DNA of 64,000 nucleotides from Solimonas marina (GCF_012241385.1 NZ_JAAVXB010000012.1:62001-126000); one strand, 5' to 3'. Positions 17,320-27,633 are shown, counted from the stretch's first letter. A program made the numbers and translations. The notes: generated from the letters alone by a model not told the origin.

Positions 17320-17328
17320 TAGACCGGC

Positions 17329-17847
17329 GTGTTGACCCGCATCATCGGCATCGACCCGGGATCGCGGCACACCGGTTACGGCATCATCGAATCGGAACGG
17401 GGGCGGGCGCGCCTGATCGTCGCCGGCCGCATCAGCACCGCAGCCGGCACCGTGCCGCAGCGCCTGTTGCAGATCCAGCAGGAGCTGGGGGCGCTGCTCG
17501 CCGAGTTCACGCCGGATGAAGCTGCAATCGAAGAAGTCTTCGTCAACAAGAACGTACAGACGGCACTGGTGCTCGGCCAGGCGCGCGGCGTGGCCCTGTG
17601 CGCGCTTGCGCAGGCGGGCCTCGATGTCGCCGAATATGCCGCTTCACAGGTCAAGCAGGCGCTGACCGGTTCCGGGCGCGCCGAAAAGCTGCAGGTCCAA
17701 CATATGGTCAAGGTGCTGCTCAATCAGCAGGGACGGATGGCGATCGACGCGTCCGATGCGCTGGCGATCGCGCTCACGCATGCGCAGACGCGCGGCGTGC
17801 GCGCCAGCGTTGCCAGCGTGGCCGGCCTGCGCCGGAGCCGGCGATGA
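17329..17847 (+). CDS. ruvC: Crossover junction endodeoxyribonuclease RuvC
   Basis: 172 residues from GTG 17329. Resolves Holliday junctions bound by RuvAB. The four catalytic acids are visible: Asp9 (GIDPGSRHTGYG), Glu68 (AIEEVFVNKN), Asp140 and Asp143 (IDASDALAIALTHA). The ATG of ruvA overlaps its stop (ATGA), indicating coupling. Confidence 0.97.
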   Translation: MLTRIIGIDPGSRHTGYGIIESERGRARLIVAGRISTAAGTVPQRLLQIQQELGALLAEFTPDEAAIEEVFVNKNVQTALVLGQARGVALCALAQAGLDVAEYAASQVKQALTGSGRAEKLQVQHMVKVLLNQQGRMAIDASDALAIALTHAQTRGVRASVASVAGLRRSRR

Positions 17848-18428
17848 TCGGCCGCATCAGCGGCAAGCTGGTGCTCAAGCAGCCGCCGTTGCTGCTGGTC
17901 GACGTCGGTGGTGTCGGCTATGAGATCGAAGCGCCGATGTCGACGTTCTACAAGCTGCCGCCGCTCGGCGAGGCGGTGACGCTGCAGACGCATCTGACGG
18001 TGCGCGAGGACGCGCATCTGCTGTTCGGCTTCGCGACGGCGACCGAAAAAGTGCTGTTTCGCGAGCTGATCAAGGTGTCCGGGGTTGGCCCGAAGCTGGC
18101 GCTGACGGTGCTGTCCGGCGTCAGCGTCGAGGACTTCTGGAACACGGTGCGCGCCGGCGACGTTGCGCGCCTGACCAAGCTGCCGGGCGTCGGCCGCAAG
18201 ACCGCCGAGCGTCTGGTCATCGAAATGCGCGACAAGGCCGGCGCCGAAGGCGACGGTGGCGGCATCAAGCTGGTCGCCGATGCGTCGGCGCTGGGCGAGG
18301 CGAAGAGCGCGCTCGAAGCGCTGGGCTACAAGCCGGCCGAGATCCAGCGTTTCACGCAGGCCGTGTATAAGGACGGCATGACGACCGAGCAGATCATCCA
18401 GGAAGCGCTGAAGCGCGCGGTGAAGTAG
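17844..18428 (+). CDS. ruvA: Holliday junction DNA helicase subunit RuvA
   Basis: 194 residues from ATG 17844. Tetrameric junction-binding protein that loads RuvB. N-terminal OB domain ([10 protein letters not shown] ... [10 protein letters not shown]), central helix-hairpin-helix motifs ([10 protein letters not shown] and [12 protein letters not shown]), an acidic/Gly linker, and a C-terminal RuvB-binding domain ([16 protein letters not shown]). The ruvB GTG start overlaps its stop by one base. Confidence 0.97.
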   Translation: MIGRISGKLVLKQPPLLLVDVGGVGYEIEAPMSTFYKLPPLGEAVTLQTHLTVREDAHLLFGFATATEKVLFRELIKVSGVGPKLALTVLSGVSVEDFWNTVRAGDVARLTKLPGVGRKTAERLVIEMRDKAGAEGDGGGIKLVADASALGEAKSALEALGYKPAEIQRFTQAVYKDGMTTEQIIQEALKRAVK

Positions 18429-19459
18429 TGAGCGACGAGCGCATCGTTTCGGCCCGCGCGACGGCCGGCGACGAGGACCGCGTCGAGCGCGCGATCCGCC
18501 CGCAGAAGCTCGCCGATTATGTCGGCCAGCCGGCCGTGCGCGAGCAGATGGGCATCGCCATCGAGGCGTCGCGGCGTCGCGGCGATGCGCTTGATCATGT
18601 GCTGATCTTCGGTCCGCCGGGCCTCGGCAAGACCACGCTGGCGCACATTCTCGCCGAGGAAATGGGCGTCAACCTGCGCCAGACCTCGGGGCCGGTGCTC
18701 GAACGACCGGGCGATCTGGCGGCGCTGCTGACCAATCTGGAACCCCGCGATCTGCTGTTCGTCGACGAAATCCATCGACTGAGCCCGGTCGTCGAGGAAG
18801 TGCTGTATCCGGCGATGGAGGACTACCAGCTCGACATCGTCATCGGCGAGGGACCGGCGGCGCGCTCGATCCGTCTCGACCTGCCGCCGTTCACGCTGGT
18901 CGGCGCGACCACGCGCGCCGGCAGCCTGACCAGCCCGTTGCGCGACCGCTTCGGCCTGGTGCAGCGCCTGGAGTTCTATTCGGAAGCGGATCTGACGCAT
19001 ATCGTCGACCGTTCGGCCGGCATACTCGGCGCGCCGATCGACGCCGACGGCGCACGCGAGATCGCGCGGCGCTCGCGCGGCACGCCTCGCATCGCCAACC
19101 GCTTGCTGCGTCGCGCCCGCGACTACGCCGAGGTGCGCGGTGACGGCACGATTTCGGCCGCGATCGCGGCTGATGCGATGCAGCTGCTGTCGGTCGATCA
19201 CAATGGCTTCGATCTGATGGACCGTAAGCTGCTGCTGACGCTGATCGAACGCTTCGACGGCGGGCCGGCCGGTATCGACAACCTGGCGGCGGCGATCGGC
19301 GAGGCACGTGACACGCTGGAAGACGTCATCGAGCCGTATCTGATCCAGCAGGGTTATCTGATGCGCACGCCACGTGGGCGCATTGCCGGCAAGCTGGCGT
19401 ATCAGCACTACGGCCTGAAAATGCCGGACAAGCTCGGCATGCCGGACCTGTTTTCCTAA
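18428..19459 (+). CDS. ruvB: Holliday junction branch-migration ATPase RuvB
   Basis: 343 residues from GTG 18428. AAA+ motor with Walker [10 protein letters not shown], Walker B LLFVDEIH, sensor 1 LVGATTRAG, the Arg finger region SPLRDRFG, and a C-terminal winged helix ([20 protein letters not shown]). Forms rings on RuvA-bound junctions. Last of the ruvCAB set; the next gene starts 10 bases later. Confidence 0.97.
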   Translation: MSDERIVSARATAGDEDRVERAIRPQKLADYVGQPAVREQMGIAIEASRRRGDALDHVLIFGPPGLGKTTLAHILAEEMGVNLRQTSGPVLERPGDLAALLTNLEPRDLLFVDEIHRLSPVVEEVLYPAMEDYQLDIVIGEGPAARSIRLDLPPFTLVGATTRAGSLTSPLRDRFGLVQRLEFYSEADLTHIVDRSAGILGAPIDADGAREIARRSRGTPRIANRLLRRARDYAEVRGDGTISAAIAADAMQLLSVDHNGFDLMDRKLLLTLIERFDGGPAGIDNLAAAIGEARDTLEDVIEPYLIQQGYLMRTPRGRIAGKLAYQHYGLKMPDKLGMPDLFS

Positions 19460-19469
19460 AAAGCGCCGC

Positions 19470-19895
19470 ATGACCACGCTGCCGATCCGCGTCTATTACG
19501 AAGACACCGACGTCAGCGGCGTCGTCTATCACGCCAACTATCTGCGCTATTTCGAGCGCGCCCGTACCGAATGGCTGCGCGGCCTGGGCTTGGGGCAGGA
19601 GCGGCTGATGGCCGAGCTGGGCGTGGCCTTCACCGTGGCCGGCATGGAAATCGACTTCCGTCTGCCGGCACGGCTGGATGACGCACTGCAGGTGCGTAGC
19701 GAGGTGGTGCAGGTGCGGCGTGCCAGTCTGGTATTCGAGCAGACGCTGGTCCGCCCCCCGGAGACAGCGGTGCTGACGCGTGCCCGCGTCCGTGTCGGCT
19801 GCGTCGACGCAAAGCGCTTCCGGCCGATGGCCTTGCCGGCCGAGCTGCAGGCGGCGATCGCCGCTGCGCAGGAGCCCCCCGCCGCGCCGGTTTGA
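19470..19895 (+). CDS. ybgC: Acyl-CoA thioesterase YbgC, Tol-Pal associated
   Basis: 141-residue single hotdog-fold protein with the 4HBT active-site segment YYEDTDVSGVVYHANYLRYFERARTEW, including the catalytic-type Asp. YbgC hydrolyses acyl-CoA thioesters and is usually the first gene of the tol-pal cluster, as here. Short length and a Pro/Ala-rich tail are normal. Confidence 0.94.
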   Translation: MTTLPIRVYYEDTDVSGVVYHANYLRYFERARTEWLRGLGLGQERLMAELGVAFTVAGMEIDFRLPARLDDALQVRSEVVQVRRASLVFEQTLVRPPETAVLTRARVRVGCVDAKRFRPMALPAELQAAIAAAQEPPAAPV

Positions 19896-20000
19896 ACGGC
19901 GTCACGTTCCGTTGCGCGTCGGGGCTGTAATTGCTCAGACGGGGAATGTTAATGTGCGCTCGCTATTTTGCAGATCACGCTTTCCGGGCCCACGTTTTCC

Positions 20001-20680
20001 ATGAATGCCAGTCTTTCGCTGACTCATCTGATTCTTCAGGCCAGCGCGCTCGCGCAAATTGTCCTCTTCCTGCTGGTCGTCGCGTCCATCGGTTCCTGGG
20101 CGGTGATCTTCAGCAAGCGCGCGCTGTTTTCGCGGACCTTCAAGGCATCCGCCGCGTTCGAGGAGCGTTTCTGGAGCGGCGGCAATCTGTCCGATCTCTA
20201 TGAAAGCGTGCGCCGCGACGGCAATGCCAGCGGCCTGTCGGCGATCTTCCTCGCCGGCTACGAGGAGTTCATGCGCCAGCAGACCCTCGGCAAAGTCGAT
20301 CCGGACGACGTGCTGGCCGCCGTGCAGCGGCAGATGCGGGTGACGCAGACGCGCGAAGTCGAAAAACTTGAAGAAGGACTCGCGATGCTGGCGACGGTCG
20401 GTTCGACCAGCCCCTACGTCGGTCTGTTCGGCACCGTCTGGGGCATCATGTCGGCGTTCATTTCGATCGGCAACGTCAAGCAGGCGTCGCTGGCCACCGT
20501 GGCGCCGGGCATCGCCGAGGCGCTGATCGCCACCGCCATGGGCCTGGTCGCCGCCATCCCGGCGGTCATCGCCTACAACTTCTTCACGCGCAACGTCGAC
20601 CGTCTCGACTCGCGATATCAGGTCTTCTCCGAGGAGCTGACCGGCATCATCGAGCGCGGCCTGCGCACCGGGAAGGTCTG

Positions 20681-20681
<1 letters not shown>
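20001..20681 (+). CDS. tolQ: Tol-Pal system inner membrane protein TolQ
   Basis: 226 residues from ATG 20001 (MNASLSLTHLILQAS), matching the usual N terminus; an earlier in-frame TTG at 19968 is less likely. ExbB/MotA-type proton channel subunit with three membrane helices: residues 9-30, and two near 125-155 and 163-185 (GTVWGIMSAFISIG ... IAEALIATAMGLVAAIPAVIAYN). Works with TolR to energise TolA. It overlaps tolR by one base (TGATG). Confidence 0.95.
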
Positions 20682-21120
<439 letters not shown>

Positions 21121-21121
<1 letters not shown>

Positions 21122-22059
21122 TGTTCGAGCGCCGCTCCCTCATTGCAGCGGTGCTGCTGCACGTCGTGCTGTTTTCGTTGCTGTTCATCGGCACGCTGTT
21201 TCACCGCAAGATGAATGGGCCGCCACCGGTCGAGGCGGTGCTGGTCGCCGATCCGCGCGCGGCGCGTGCCGAGCAGCTTGCCAAACAGCAGCAGGAAGAA
21301 CATCAGCGCCAGCTCGAAGAGCAACAGCAGCAAGCGGCCGCCGAGGCGGCGCAGCAGCAGGCCGAGGCACAGGCCGCCGCCAAGCAGGCGGAGATCGACC
21401 GCCAGCAGAAGGCGCAGCAGGAAGCCGAACAAAAGCGCGTCCAGGAGCAGCAGCGCAAGGACAAGGAAGCGCAGATCAAGGCCGATGCGGAGCGCAAGAA
21501 GCAGGAAGACGAGCGCAAGAAGGCCGAGGTCGAAAAGCAGCGCCAGGAACAGGAACTGAAGAAGCAGCAGGACGAGGCCCGCCGCCAGCAGGAAGCCGAG
21601 CAGAAGCGCATCGAGGACGAAAAGCGCAAGGCCGAGGCGGAAGCCAAGGCGAAAGCCGAAGCGGAGGCCAAAGCCAAGGCGGAAGCGGAAGCCAAGGCCA
21701 AGGCCGAAGCCGAGAAGCGCCGCCGCGATCAGTTGCAGCAGATGATGGCCGCCGAGCAGCAGGGCCGCATCCAGCAGGCGCAGGCGAGCTGGGGGCAGGT
21801 GCTGTCCGCGCGTATCCGCAAGTTCTGGATACGTCCGCCGGCGTCACCGACGGACTTCCAGTGTCAGGTGCATATGACGCTGGCAACGGACGGTACGGTG
21901 CAGTCGGTGCAGATCACGTCGAGCTGTGGCAGCGCGCCGTTGGATCGCTCGGTCGAAGCGGCGGTACTGAAGGCGAGCCCGATGCCGCTGCCGCCGGATC
22001 CGTCCGCCTTCGTTTCAGATATTTCGATCACGTTCTGCCCTGGCGCCGCCTGCCAGTAA
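21121..22059 (+). CDS. tolA: Tol-Pal system protein TolA
   Basis: 312 residues. One N-terminal membrane helix (about 8-25), a long Ala/Gln/Lys/Glu helical domain at about 50-205 with short AEAKAK-type tandem repeats, and a C-terminal domain (ISARIRKFWIRPPASP ... CQVHMTLATDGTVQSVQI) of the TolA/TonB C-terminal type. Spans the periplasm and contacts Pal and TolB. The repetitive DNA at 21,600-21,720 is simply this coding repeat. Confidence 0.95.
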
Positions 22060-22105
22060 CGTTCATCGTACGCTCATAGCCCATCCAACAATCTGTGCCG
22101 CGTTT

Positions 22106-23404
22106 ATGACCATGCTCAATCGAATTCTCGTGCTGCTGGCCGTTATTGGCGGCCTGGCTGCAATGCCCGCGCAGGCGCAGCTGCAGATCACCGTCAGCGG
22201 CGGTGACGTCGCGGCGTTGCCGATCGCCATCGTGCCGTTCGCGCAGACGACGGACATGAAGACCGATATCGCGCAGGTCGTCGAGAACGATCTGGTGCGC
22301 AGTGGCCGCTTCCGCGCGTTACCGCGCGCGCAGATGAGCCAGCGGCCGAGCGATCCGGGCAACTTCGACCCGACATCGTGGCGCGCGCAGGGCATGGATA
22401 ACGTCGTCATCGGCAAGGTCTGGGACGACGGCAAGGGGGGGTACATTGCGCGCTTCTATCTGCTCGATTCGCTGAGCGGCAAGCAGATCATCGCGTACGA
22501 CTACCCGATCAAGGATTTGTCGCAGTCGCGCTACGCCGCGCACTGGATCGCCGACAAGATCTACGAACAGTTGCTCGGCGTGCCGGGCTACTTCAACACC
22601 AAGATCGCCTATGTCTCGGCGCATGGTCTGGGTTTCCAGCGCACCTACCAACTGGTCATCACCGACTCGGACGGCGAGAACCCGCAGTACCCGATCAACT
22701 CGCGCGAGACGCTGATGTCGCCGACGTGGTCGCCGGACCGCAAGCAGATCGCGCTGGTCGGTTACGAGCACGGCCGCTCGGCGATCTACCTGTATTCGAC
22801 CGAAACCGGCAAAGTCACCAAGCTGGTCAGCGAAAAGGGCATCAATGGATCGCCGGCCTGGTCGCCGGACGGCAAGAAGCTGGCCTTCGTGCTGTCGTTC
22901 GAGACCAATCCGGACATCTACGTGATGGACATGGCGACGCGCAAGCGCACGCGCCTGACCGACCACTACGGCATCGATACCGAGCCGGCCTGGTCGCCGG
23001 ATGGCTCAAAGATCATTTTCACGTCGGACCGTGGCGGCAAACCGCAGGTTTATGAGATGGGCGCCGACGGCGGCAATGTTCGCCGACTGACGTTCCAGGG
23101 CAGCCAGAACCAGCGTCCGAGCTATTCGCCGGACGGCAAGTCGATTCTTTACGTCACGACCGGCCAGGGCGGCCAGCGGATCGCCCTGCAGGACCTCGCG
23201 ACCGGCCAAGTGCACATGCTCAGCGATGGCCCGCTCGATGAAGGCCCATGCTTTGCGCCAGGGGGCGCCGTGATAATCTATTCATCGCAAGGACCGCATG
23301 GCCGTCAGCTGGAAACCGTCTCCGTCGATGGCCGGGTGCGCATGACGATGCGGCAAGCGAGCGGCGACGTACAGGAACCGTCCTGGTCTCCTGTGTTGCG
23401 ATAA
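22106..23404 (+). CDS. tolB: Tol-Pal system translocation protein TolB
   Basis: 432 residues, Sec signal peptide ending AQAQ (MLNRILVLLAVIGGLAAMPAQA), an N-terminal domain (AIVPFAQ), then WD40-like beta-propeller repeats with the recurring SPDGK/AWSPDG words. Periplasmic partner of Pal and TolA. The start could be 22106 or the ATG at 22112. Located 46 bases after tolA. Confidence 0.96.
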   Translation: MTMLNRILVLLAVIGGLAAMPAQAQLQITVSGGDVAALPIAIVPFAQTTDMKTDIAQVVENDLVRSGRFRALPRAQMSQRPSDPGNFDPTSWRAQGMDNVVIGKVWDDGKGGYIARFYLLDSLSGKQIIAYDYPIKDLSQSRYAAHWIADKIYEQLLGVPGYFNTKIAYVSAHGLGFQRTYQLVITDSDGENPQYPINSRETLMSPTWSPDRKQIALVGYEHGRSAIYLYSTETGKVTKLVSEKGINGSPAWSPDGKKLAFVLSFETNPDIYVMDMATRKRTRLTDHYGIDTEPAWSPDGSKIIFTSDRGGKPQVYEMGADGGNVRRLTFQGSQNQRPSYSPDGKSILYVTTGQGGQRIALQDLATGQVHMLSDGPLDEGPCFAPGGAVIIYSSQGPHGRQLETVSVDGRVRMTMRQASGDVQEPSWSPVLR

Positions 23405-23484
23405 CGAGTAGTGATGCAAAGGCTGTTTCGTTTTTTAACTTTCAACCTTCCAAACCTGCTGTCTCTCCGTCGCGGAGTCCCCTC

Positions 23485-24009
23485 ATGATCAAGAACAAAG
23501 TCCTGCTGTCGCTCGTTGCCGTTACCACGCTTGCTCTGGGCGCTTGCGCGTCCAAGGGTGAGAAGACCTCCAATCTGCCGCCGCCTCCGCAGCAGCAGAG
23601 CACCTCGGCCTACAATGACACGGCCGGTCAGGGCACCCAGATCGGTGACGAGGATGCCCGCGCCATGGCGGAGCGCGCGCTCACCAACAACATCATCTAC
23701 TTCGACTTCGACTCGAGCGCGATCGGCGCCGAATACGGCTCGATCGTCGATGCCTACGCCAAGTACCTGACGGCCAACCCGGTCGCCAAGGTGCGCATCG
23801 AAGGCCATACCGACGAGCGTGGCTCGCGCGAGTACAACGTCGCCCTCGGCGAGCGTCGTGCGAACGCGGTCAAGGATGCGCTGGTCGCGCAGGGCGTGAG
23901 CCCGGACCAGATCTCCGTGATCAGCTACGGCGAAGAGCGCCCGGCCGTCGAAGGTCACGATGAAGCAGCGTGGGCGAAGGATCGTCGCGCGCAGATCATC
24001 CGTCTGTAA
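23485..24009 (+). CDS. pal: Peptidoglycan-associated lipoprotein Pal
   Basis: 174 residues from ATG 23485 with CGGAG upstream. Lipoprotein signal peptide with lipobox LGAC, Cys21, a Pro/Gln-rich linker, and an OmpA-like peptidoglycan-binding domain (IIYFDFDSSAI ... VRIEGHTDERGSREYNVALGERRA). Anchors the outer membrane to the wall. Followed by a 7-bp hairpin. Confidence 0.97.
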   Translation: MIKNKVLLSLVAVTTLALGACASKGEKTSNLPPPPQQQSTSAYNDTAGQGTQIGDEDARAMAERALTNNIIYFDFDSSAIGAEYGSIVDAYAKYLTANPVAKVRIEGHTDERGSREYNVALGERRANAVKDALVAQGVSPDQISVISYGEERPAVEGHDEAAWAKDRRAQIIRL

Positions 24010-24010
24010 G

Positions 24011-24029
24011 ACGGTCGTTTAGCGACCGT
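24011..24029 (+). repeat. Hairpin between pal and cpoB
   Basis: ACGGTCG (24011-24017) and CGACCGT (24023-24029) pair around TTTAG, two bases after the pal stop. No U tract follows, so it is more likely a transcript stabiliser or attenuator within the operon than a full terminator; pal is usually made in excess over the other Tol proteins. Confidence 0.45.
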
Positions 24030-24064
24030 ATTCAATACGCCGTTTCTCCGGGGGAGATCACAGC

Positions 24065-24988
24065 ATGCGCCAGACCCGTCTCGTCATCGTCGCCATGGCA
24101 GCCGCTTTGTCGGCCTGCGCTTCCGACTACGGTGGCAGCCTGGCGGGCAATCAGGACGTGCTGTCCCCGGAGGAACGGCGGCTTCAGGCACTCGAGAATC
24201 ATGTGGCGCAGATGCAGCGCCGCCTCGATGCACTGAACGCCAGCAACATCGATCAGCAGAGCCAGCAGACCCGTCAGGACGTCAGCCAGCTCCGCGGTGA
24301 TCTCGAAAAACTGCGCTACGACTTCGATCAGTCGCAGCGCCAGCAGGCCGACCTCGAAGCGCGTGTGCAGCGCCTTGAAGGCGGCGCCGCCGCCGGCATG
24401 GCGCCGGGCGTCGCCGGGGCCTACATGCCGCAGAACGGTGCGGTGCAGCCGGGTGCGACCGGCCAGGCACCGATGCCGGGCGCCGGTACGGCCGCTGCCG
24501 CGGCGGCTGCCACGCCGGACGACCAGAGCACTCCGGTGGTGACGCCGGCACAGACGCCGAGCCAGCCGGCTGCGGCGGCCGGTGCGGTGACGCTGTCGAA
24601 CGGCGGCGGCGCCTCGCCGCAGGAAGAGGCGGCCTATCTGTCTGCATTCGACTCGCTGAAGAACGGCAAGTACGACGACGCGCTGCGCGGCTTCCGCGCG
24701 CAGCTCGAGAAGTGGCCGCAGGGGCGCTATGCCGACAACGCGCTGTACTGGAGCGGCGAGGCGTACTACGTCAAGGCCGACTACAAGTCGGCGCTGGCGG
24801 CGTTCCAGGCGGTGCTGCAGCGCTTCCCGCGCAGCGCCAAGGCGCCGGACGCGATGCTCAAGAGCGGTCTCGTGCAGATGGACATGGGCCAGACGTCGGC
24901 CGGCAAGGCGACGCTGCAGAAGGTCGTCAGCACCTATCCGCAGTCGAATGCCGCGAGCCTCGCGCAGCAACGCCTGCAGAGCAAGTAA
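24065..24988 (+). CDS. cpoB: Cell division coordinator CpoB (YbgF), probable lipoprotein form
   Basis: 307 residues. N-terminal coiled coil at about 36-105 (trimerisation), a Pro/Ala/Thr-rich linker, and C-terminal TPR repeats (about 195-305: AYLSAFDSLKNGKYDDAL, ADNALYWSGEAYYVKADY). CpoB links PBP1B and Tol activity during division. Unlike the soluble E. coli protein, the signal sequence here ends in a lipobox-like LSAC with Cys18, so it may be lipid-anchored. ATG 24065 has GGGGGAG upstream. Confidence 0.93.
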   Translation: MRQTRLVIVAMAAALSACASDYGGSLAGNQDVLSPEERRLQALENHVAQMQRRLDALNASNIDQQSQQTRQDVSQLRGDLEKLRYDFDQSQRQQADLEARVQRLEGGAAAGMAPGVAGAYMPQNGAVQPGATGQAPMPGAGTAAAAAAATPDDQSTPVVTPAQTPSQPAAAAGAVTLSNGGGASPQEEAAYLSAFDSLKNGKYDDALRGFRAQLEKWPQGRYADNALYWSGEAYYVKADYKSALAAFQAVLQRFPRSAKAPDAMLKSGLVQMDMGQTSAGKATLQKVVSTYPQSNAASLAQQRLQSK

Positions 24989-25009
24989 CGGGGCGATACC
25001 GGAGTTTCG

Positions 25010-25684
25010 TTGGACGACGTCGCCGCCGCTGTCGCTGCCCCCGCGCCGCGGCTGAAAATCACCGAGATCTTCCTGTCGGTCCAGGGCGAGTCGTCGTCCG
25101 TGGGCTGGCCGACCGTGTTCGTGCGCCTGACCGGCTGTCCGCTGCGCTGCCAGTATTGCGACACGGCCTACGCGTTCCATGGCGGCCAGTGGCGCTCGCT
25201 CGACGAGATCGTCGACGATGTCGCGCGGCTCGGCGCGCGTCATGTCTGCGTGACCGGCGGCGAGCCGCTGGCGCAGAGGAACTGCCTGCCGCTGCTGACG
25301 CGGCTCTGCGACGCCGGTCATCGCGTGTCGCTGGAGACCAGCGGCGCGATGGACATCAGCGGCGTCGATCCGCGCGTCGTGCGCGTGCTCGACATCAAGA
25401 CGCCGGCTTCCGCCGAAGTGGGCCGCAATCGCTGGGAAAACCTCGGGCATCTGCAGCCGCACGACGAGATCAAGTTCGTCCTCTGCGGACGTGACGACTA
25501 CGAGTGGGCGAAGGCCGTCGTCGCCGAGCACGGTCTGACGCAGCGCTGCGACGTGCTGTTTTCGCCGAGCCAGGGCCAGCTCGATGCCGGCCGGCTCGCC
25601 GAGTGGCTGCTTGCGGATCGCCTGCCGGTGCGTTTTCAATTGCAGCTGCACAAGGTGTTGTGGGGCGACAGCCCCGGACGTTGA
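25010..25684 (+). CDS. queE: 7-carboxy-7-deazaguanine synthase QueE
   Basis: 224 residues from TTG 25010, chosen because GGAG lies five bases upstream. Radical SAM enzyme that contracts carboxy-tetrahydropterin to CDG in preQ0/queuosine synthesis. The cluster motif is Cys43-x3-Cys47-x2-Cys50 (CPLRCQYC) after [19 protein letters not shown] and DIKTPAS follow. It lies directly before queC, the next enzyme shown here; queD is absent from this window. Confidence 0.95.
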   Translation: MDDVAAAVAAPAPRLKITEIFLSVQGESSSVGWPTVFVRLTGCPLRCQYCDTAYAFHGGQWRSLDEIVDDVARLGARHVCVTGGEPLAQRNCLPLLTRLCDAGHRVSLETSGAMDISGVDPRVVRVLDIKTPASAEVGRNRWENLGHLQPHDEIKFVLCGRDDYEWAKAVVAEHGLTQRCDVLFSPSQGQLDAGRLAEWLLADRLPVRFQLQLHKVLWGDSPGR

Positions 25685-25695
25685 AGGGAATTTTC

Positions 25696-26376
25696 GTGAG
25701 TACAAAAAAAGCGGTCGTCCTGCTGTCGGGCGGCCTCGATTCGGCGACGGTGCTGGCGATGGCGCGCGCCCAGGGTTACGAGTGCTATGCGCTGAGCGTG
25801 TCGTACGGCCAGCGCCATGTCGCCGAGCTGGTCGCCGCGCAGCGCGTCGCTGCGACGCTCGGCGCCGTCCGCCACCAGACGATGCAGGTCAATCTCGATG
25901 CCGTCGGCGGTTCGGCGCTCACCGATCGCAACATCGCGGTGCCGGAAGTCGACCATGACATGCCCGGCATTCCGGTCACCTACGTGCCGGCGCGCAACAC
26001 GCTGTTCCTGTCGCTGACGCTCGGCTGGGCCGAAGTGCTCGGCGCGCAGGATCTGTTCATCGGCGTCAATGCCGTCGACTACTCCGGCTACCCGGATTGC
26101 CGGCCGGAATTCATTCGCGCGTTTGAAGCGCTCGCCAACGTCGCGACCAGCGCCGGCGTCGAGGGCCAGCGCTTCACCGTGCACGCGCCGCTGCTGACGA
26201 TGAGCAAGGCCGACATCATTCGCGAAGGCACGAAGCTCGGCGTCGACTACGGCATTACCGTGTCGTGCTACCAGGCGGATGACGACGGCCGCGCTTGCGG
26301 GCGCTGCGATTCGTGCCGCCTGCGCCGCGAGGGATTCGCCGCCGCCGGCGTGCCGGACCCGACGCCATATCGCTGA
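25696..26376 (+). CDS. queC: 7-cyano-7-deazaguanine synthase QueC
   Basis: 226 residues from GTG 25696 (AAGGG upstream), 11 bases after queE. ATP-dependent ligase turning CDG into preQ0. PP-loop [13 protein letters not shown], central [14 protein letters not shown] and [13 protein letters not shown] motifs, and the C-terminal zinc site [18 protein letters not shown] with four Cys. The tRNA-Lys gene follows 60 bases later. Confidence 0.97.
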   Translation: MSTKKAVVLLSGGLDSATVLAMARAQGYECYALSVSYGQRHVAELVAAQRVAATLGAVRHQTMQVNLDAVGGSALTDRNIAVPEVDHDMPGIPVTYVPARNTLFLSLTLGWAEVLGAQDLFIGVNAVDYSGYPDCRPEFIRAFEALANVATSAGVEGQRFTVHAPLLTMSKADIIREGTKLGVDYGITVSCYQADDDGRACGRCDSCRLRREGFAAAGVPDPTPYR

Positions 26377-26436
26377 TCGACTTGGCGGGTCTCCCTAGAC
26401 GCGTCTCGATCGTTTATCATGCGCGGCCCTGCGGAT

Positions 26437-26512
26437 GGGTCGTTAGCTCAGCCGGTAGAGCAGTTGGCTTTTAACCAATTGGTCGCAGGTTCGAACCCTG
26501 CACGACCCACCA
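26437..26512 (+). tRNA. tRNA-Lys (anticodon UUU)
   Basis: Complete cloverleaf: acceptor GGGTCGT/ACGACCC, D arm GCTC/GAGC, anticodon stem GTTGG/CCAAT with loop CTTTTAA and anticodon TTT at 26470-26472, T arm GCAGG-TTCGAAC-CCTGC, discriminator A and encoded CCA. It follows queC in the same direction. TATCAT at 26415-26420 may be its -10. Confidence 0.98.
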
Positions 26513-26513
26513 T

Positions 26514-26530
26514 CTAAATCAATGATTTAG
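26514..26530 (+). terminator. Short AT-rich hairpin just after tRNA-Lys
   Basis: CTAAATC-AAT-GATTTAG, a 7-bp stem starting two bases after the tRNA CCA end. It probably acts as the 3' boundary of the precursor. No U tract follows. Confidence 0.4.
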
Positions 26531-26613
26531 GCAGGGACTCAGACGGGCCATCCAGCCGCTCGTCGAGTCAGCTCGCAGTATCTTCCCGAATCGAATGGTT
26601 GCCGGCCGCGTGT

Positions 26614-27558
26614 TCAGCGCGGGCGTCGCACGGTTTTGCACGCCACGGCTTTGCTGCGTGAGGGCTTGGTTTTCGCAACGGTCGGCTCGGGCCGCGACGC
26701 ATCGCGCATGCGGCGCATGGCGAGCTGGGCGCAGGCCGACAGCGGCCATTCCGAGCGGTGAATCAACCACAGCGTGTCGACGACCGGTGACGTGGTTTCG
26801 ACGACGGCGATCGCCTCCGGGCGCGCAAACGCCTGCCGTGCGTAGCGCGGAATAACGGTGAAGCCGAAGCCGCGCGCAACGGGTTCCAGGATCAGACTGA
26901 TCTGGTTGCTGAAGCCGTGCACCGGCAGGCTGCGCACGCCGGGATTGCCGGGAAAGGCCTGGCGCAGCAGCCGGTTCGCCATCGAGGGGCCGTTCGGGTG
27001 ATCGATGAAGCCGAGACGCTGCAGATCGCACCAGCCTTCGACGCGGACGCTGGCGGGGACGACCAGTTCCAGGGGCTCTTCCGAAAAGGGCGCGGCTGCC
27101 AGGCGCGGATCGTCCGGCCTCACGCTGGTGAGCCCGAGCTCGTAGCGATTGTCGAGCACGGCCTCGAGCACCTCGCGATCGGGTGCAAAGCGGTGCCGTA
27201 CGCGCAGGCCGCGATGTTCGGCCTGCAGCGCCAACAACACTGGATAGAGCGCCAATCCGACGCTGCCGGGACTGATCAGGCTGATCTCCCCATGCGTGGC
27301 GTCGTCATCGGCGAGCCGGCCGTGCAGACGCCGCTCAGCCTGATCGAGTTCTCGGCAGTAGTCGAGCAGGGCGCGCCCGGCCGGCGTGACCTCGGCGTGT
27401 CGCGGTCTGCGGATCAACAACGGCCCGAGGCGCCGCTCGAGTTGCTGGACGTGCTGGCTGACGGCGGCCTGCGTCAGATCGAGGCGGTCTGCCGTTCGCG
27501 TGAAGCTGCCAAGCTCGGCCAGGGTGGCGAAGGTGCGCAGCCATTGCGGATTTATCAT
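26614..27558 (-). CDS. LysR-family transcriptional regulator (function unassigned)
   Basis: 314 residues. N-terminal winged HTH (FATLAELGSFTRTADRLDLTQAAVSQHVQQLERRLG) and a periplasmic-binding-like effector domain (GEISLISPGSVGLALYPVLL ... IDHPNGPSMANRLLR). A basic tail of about 30 residues (KTKPSRSKAVACKTVRRPR) extends the C terminus. It is divergent from the VOC gene, which is the usual layout for a LysR regulator and its target. Effector unknown. Confidence 0.9.
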   Translation of the reverse strand: MINPQWLRTFATLAELGSFTRTADRLDLTQAAVSQHVQQLERRLGPLLIRRPRHAEVTPAGRALLDYCRELDQAERRLHGRLADDDATHGEISLISPGSVGLALYPVLLALQAEHRGLRVRHRFAPDREVLEAVLDNRYELGLTSVRPDDPRLAAAPFSEEPLELVVPASVRVEGWCDLQRLGFIDHPNGPSMANRLLRQAFPGNPGVRSLPVHGFSNQISLILEPVARGFGFTVIPRYARQAFARPEAIAVVETTSPVVDTLWLIHRSEWPLSACAQLAMRRMRDASRPEPTVAKTKPSRSKAVACKTVRRPR

Positions 27559-27588
27559 TAAAATATTTTATAAAAACAATAATTATTT

Positions 27589-27607
27589 ATCCATTTAAAT
27601 TATGGAT
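27589..27607. promoter_or_regulatory. Inverted repeat in AT-rich LysR/VOC divergent promoter
   Basis: ATCCAT (27589-27594) and ATGGAT (27602-27607) flank TTAAATT in a markedly AT-rich stretch (27,550-27,610) between the divergent LysR and VOC genes. Position and symmetry fit a LysR-type binding site; unproven. Confidence 0.45.
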
Positions 27608-27633
27608 TAGCGCCCCTACGATGTGTCGCACTG

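Noticed and set aside
21600-21720. Short tandem DNA repeats
   Set aside because: They encode the AEAKAK-type helical repeats of TolA and need no separate explanation.
26397-26406. AGACGCGTCT palindrome before tRNA-Lys
   Set aside because: A 10-bp GC-rich palindrome is easily expected by chance here, and no regulator or second copy was found.
26437-26620. tRNA-Lys as an integration site
   Set aside because: No integrase nearby and no duplicate of the tRNA 3' end was seen in the window.
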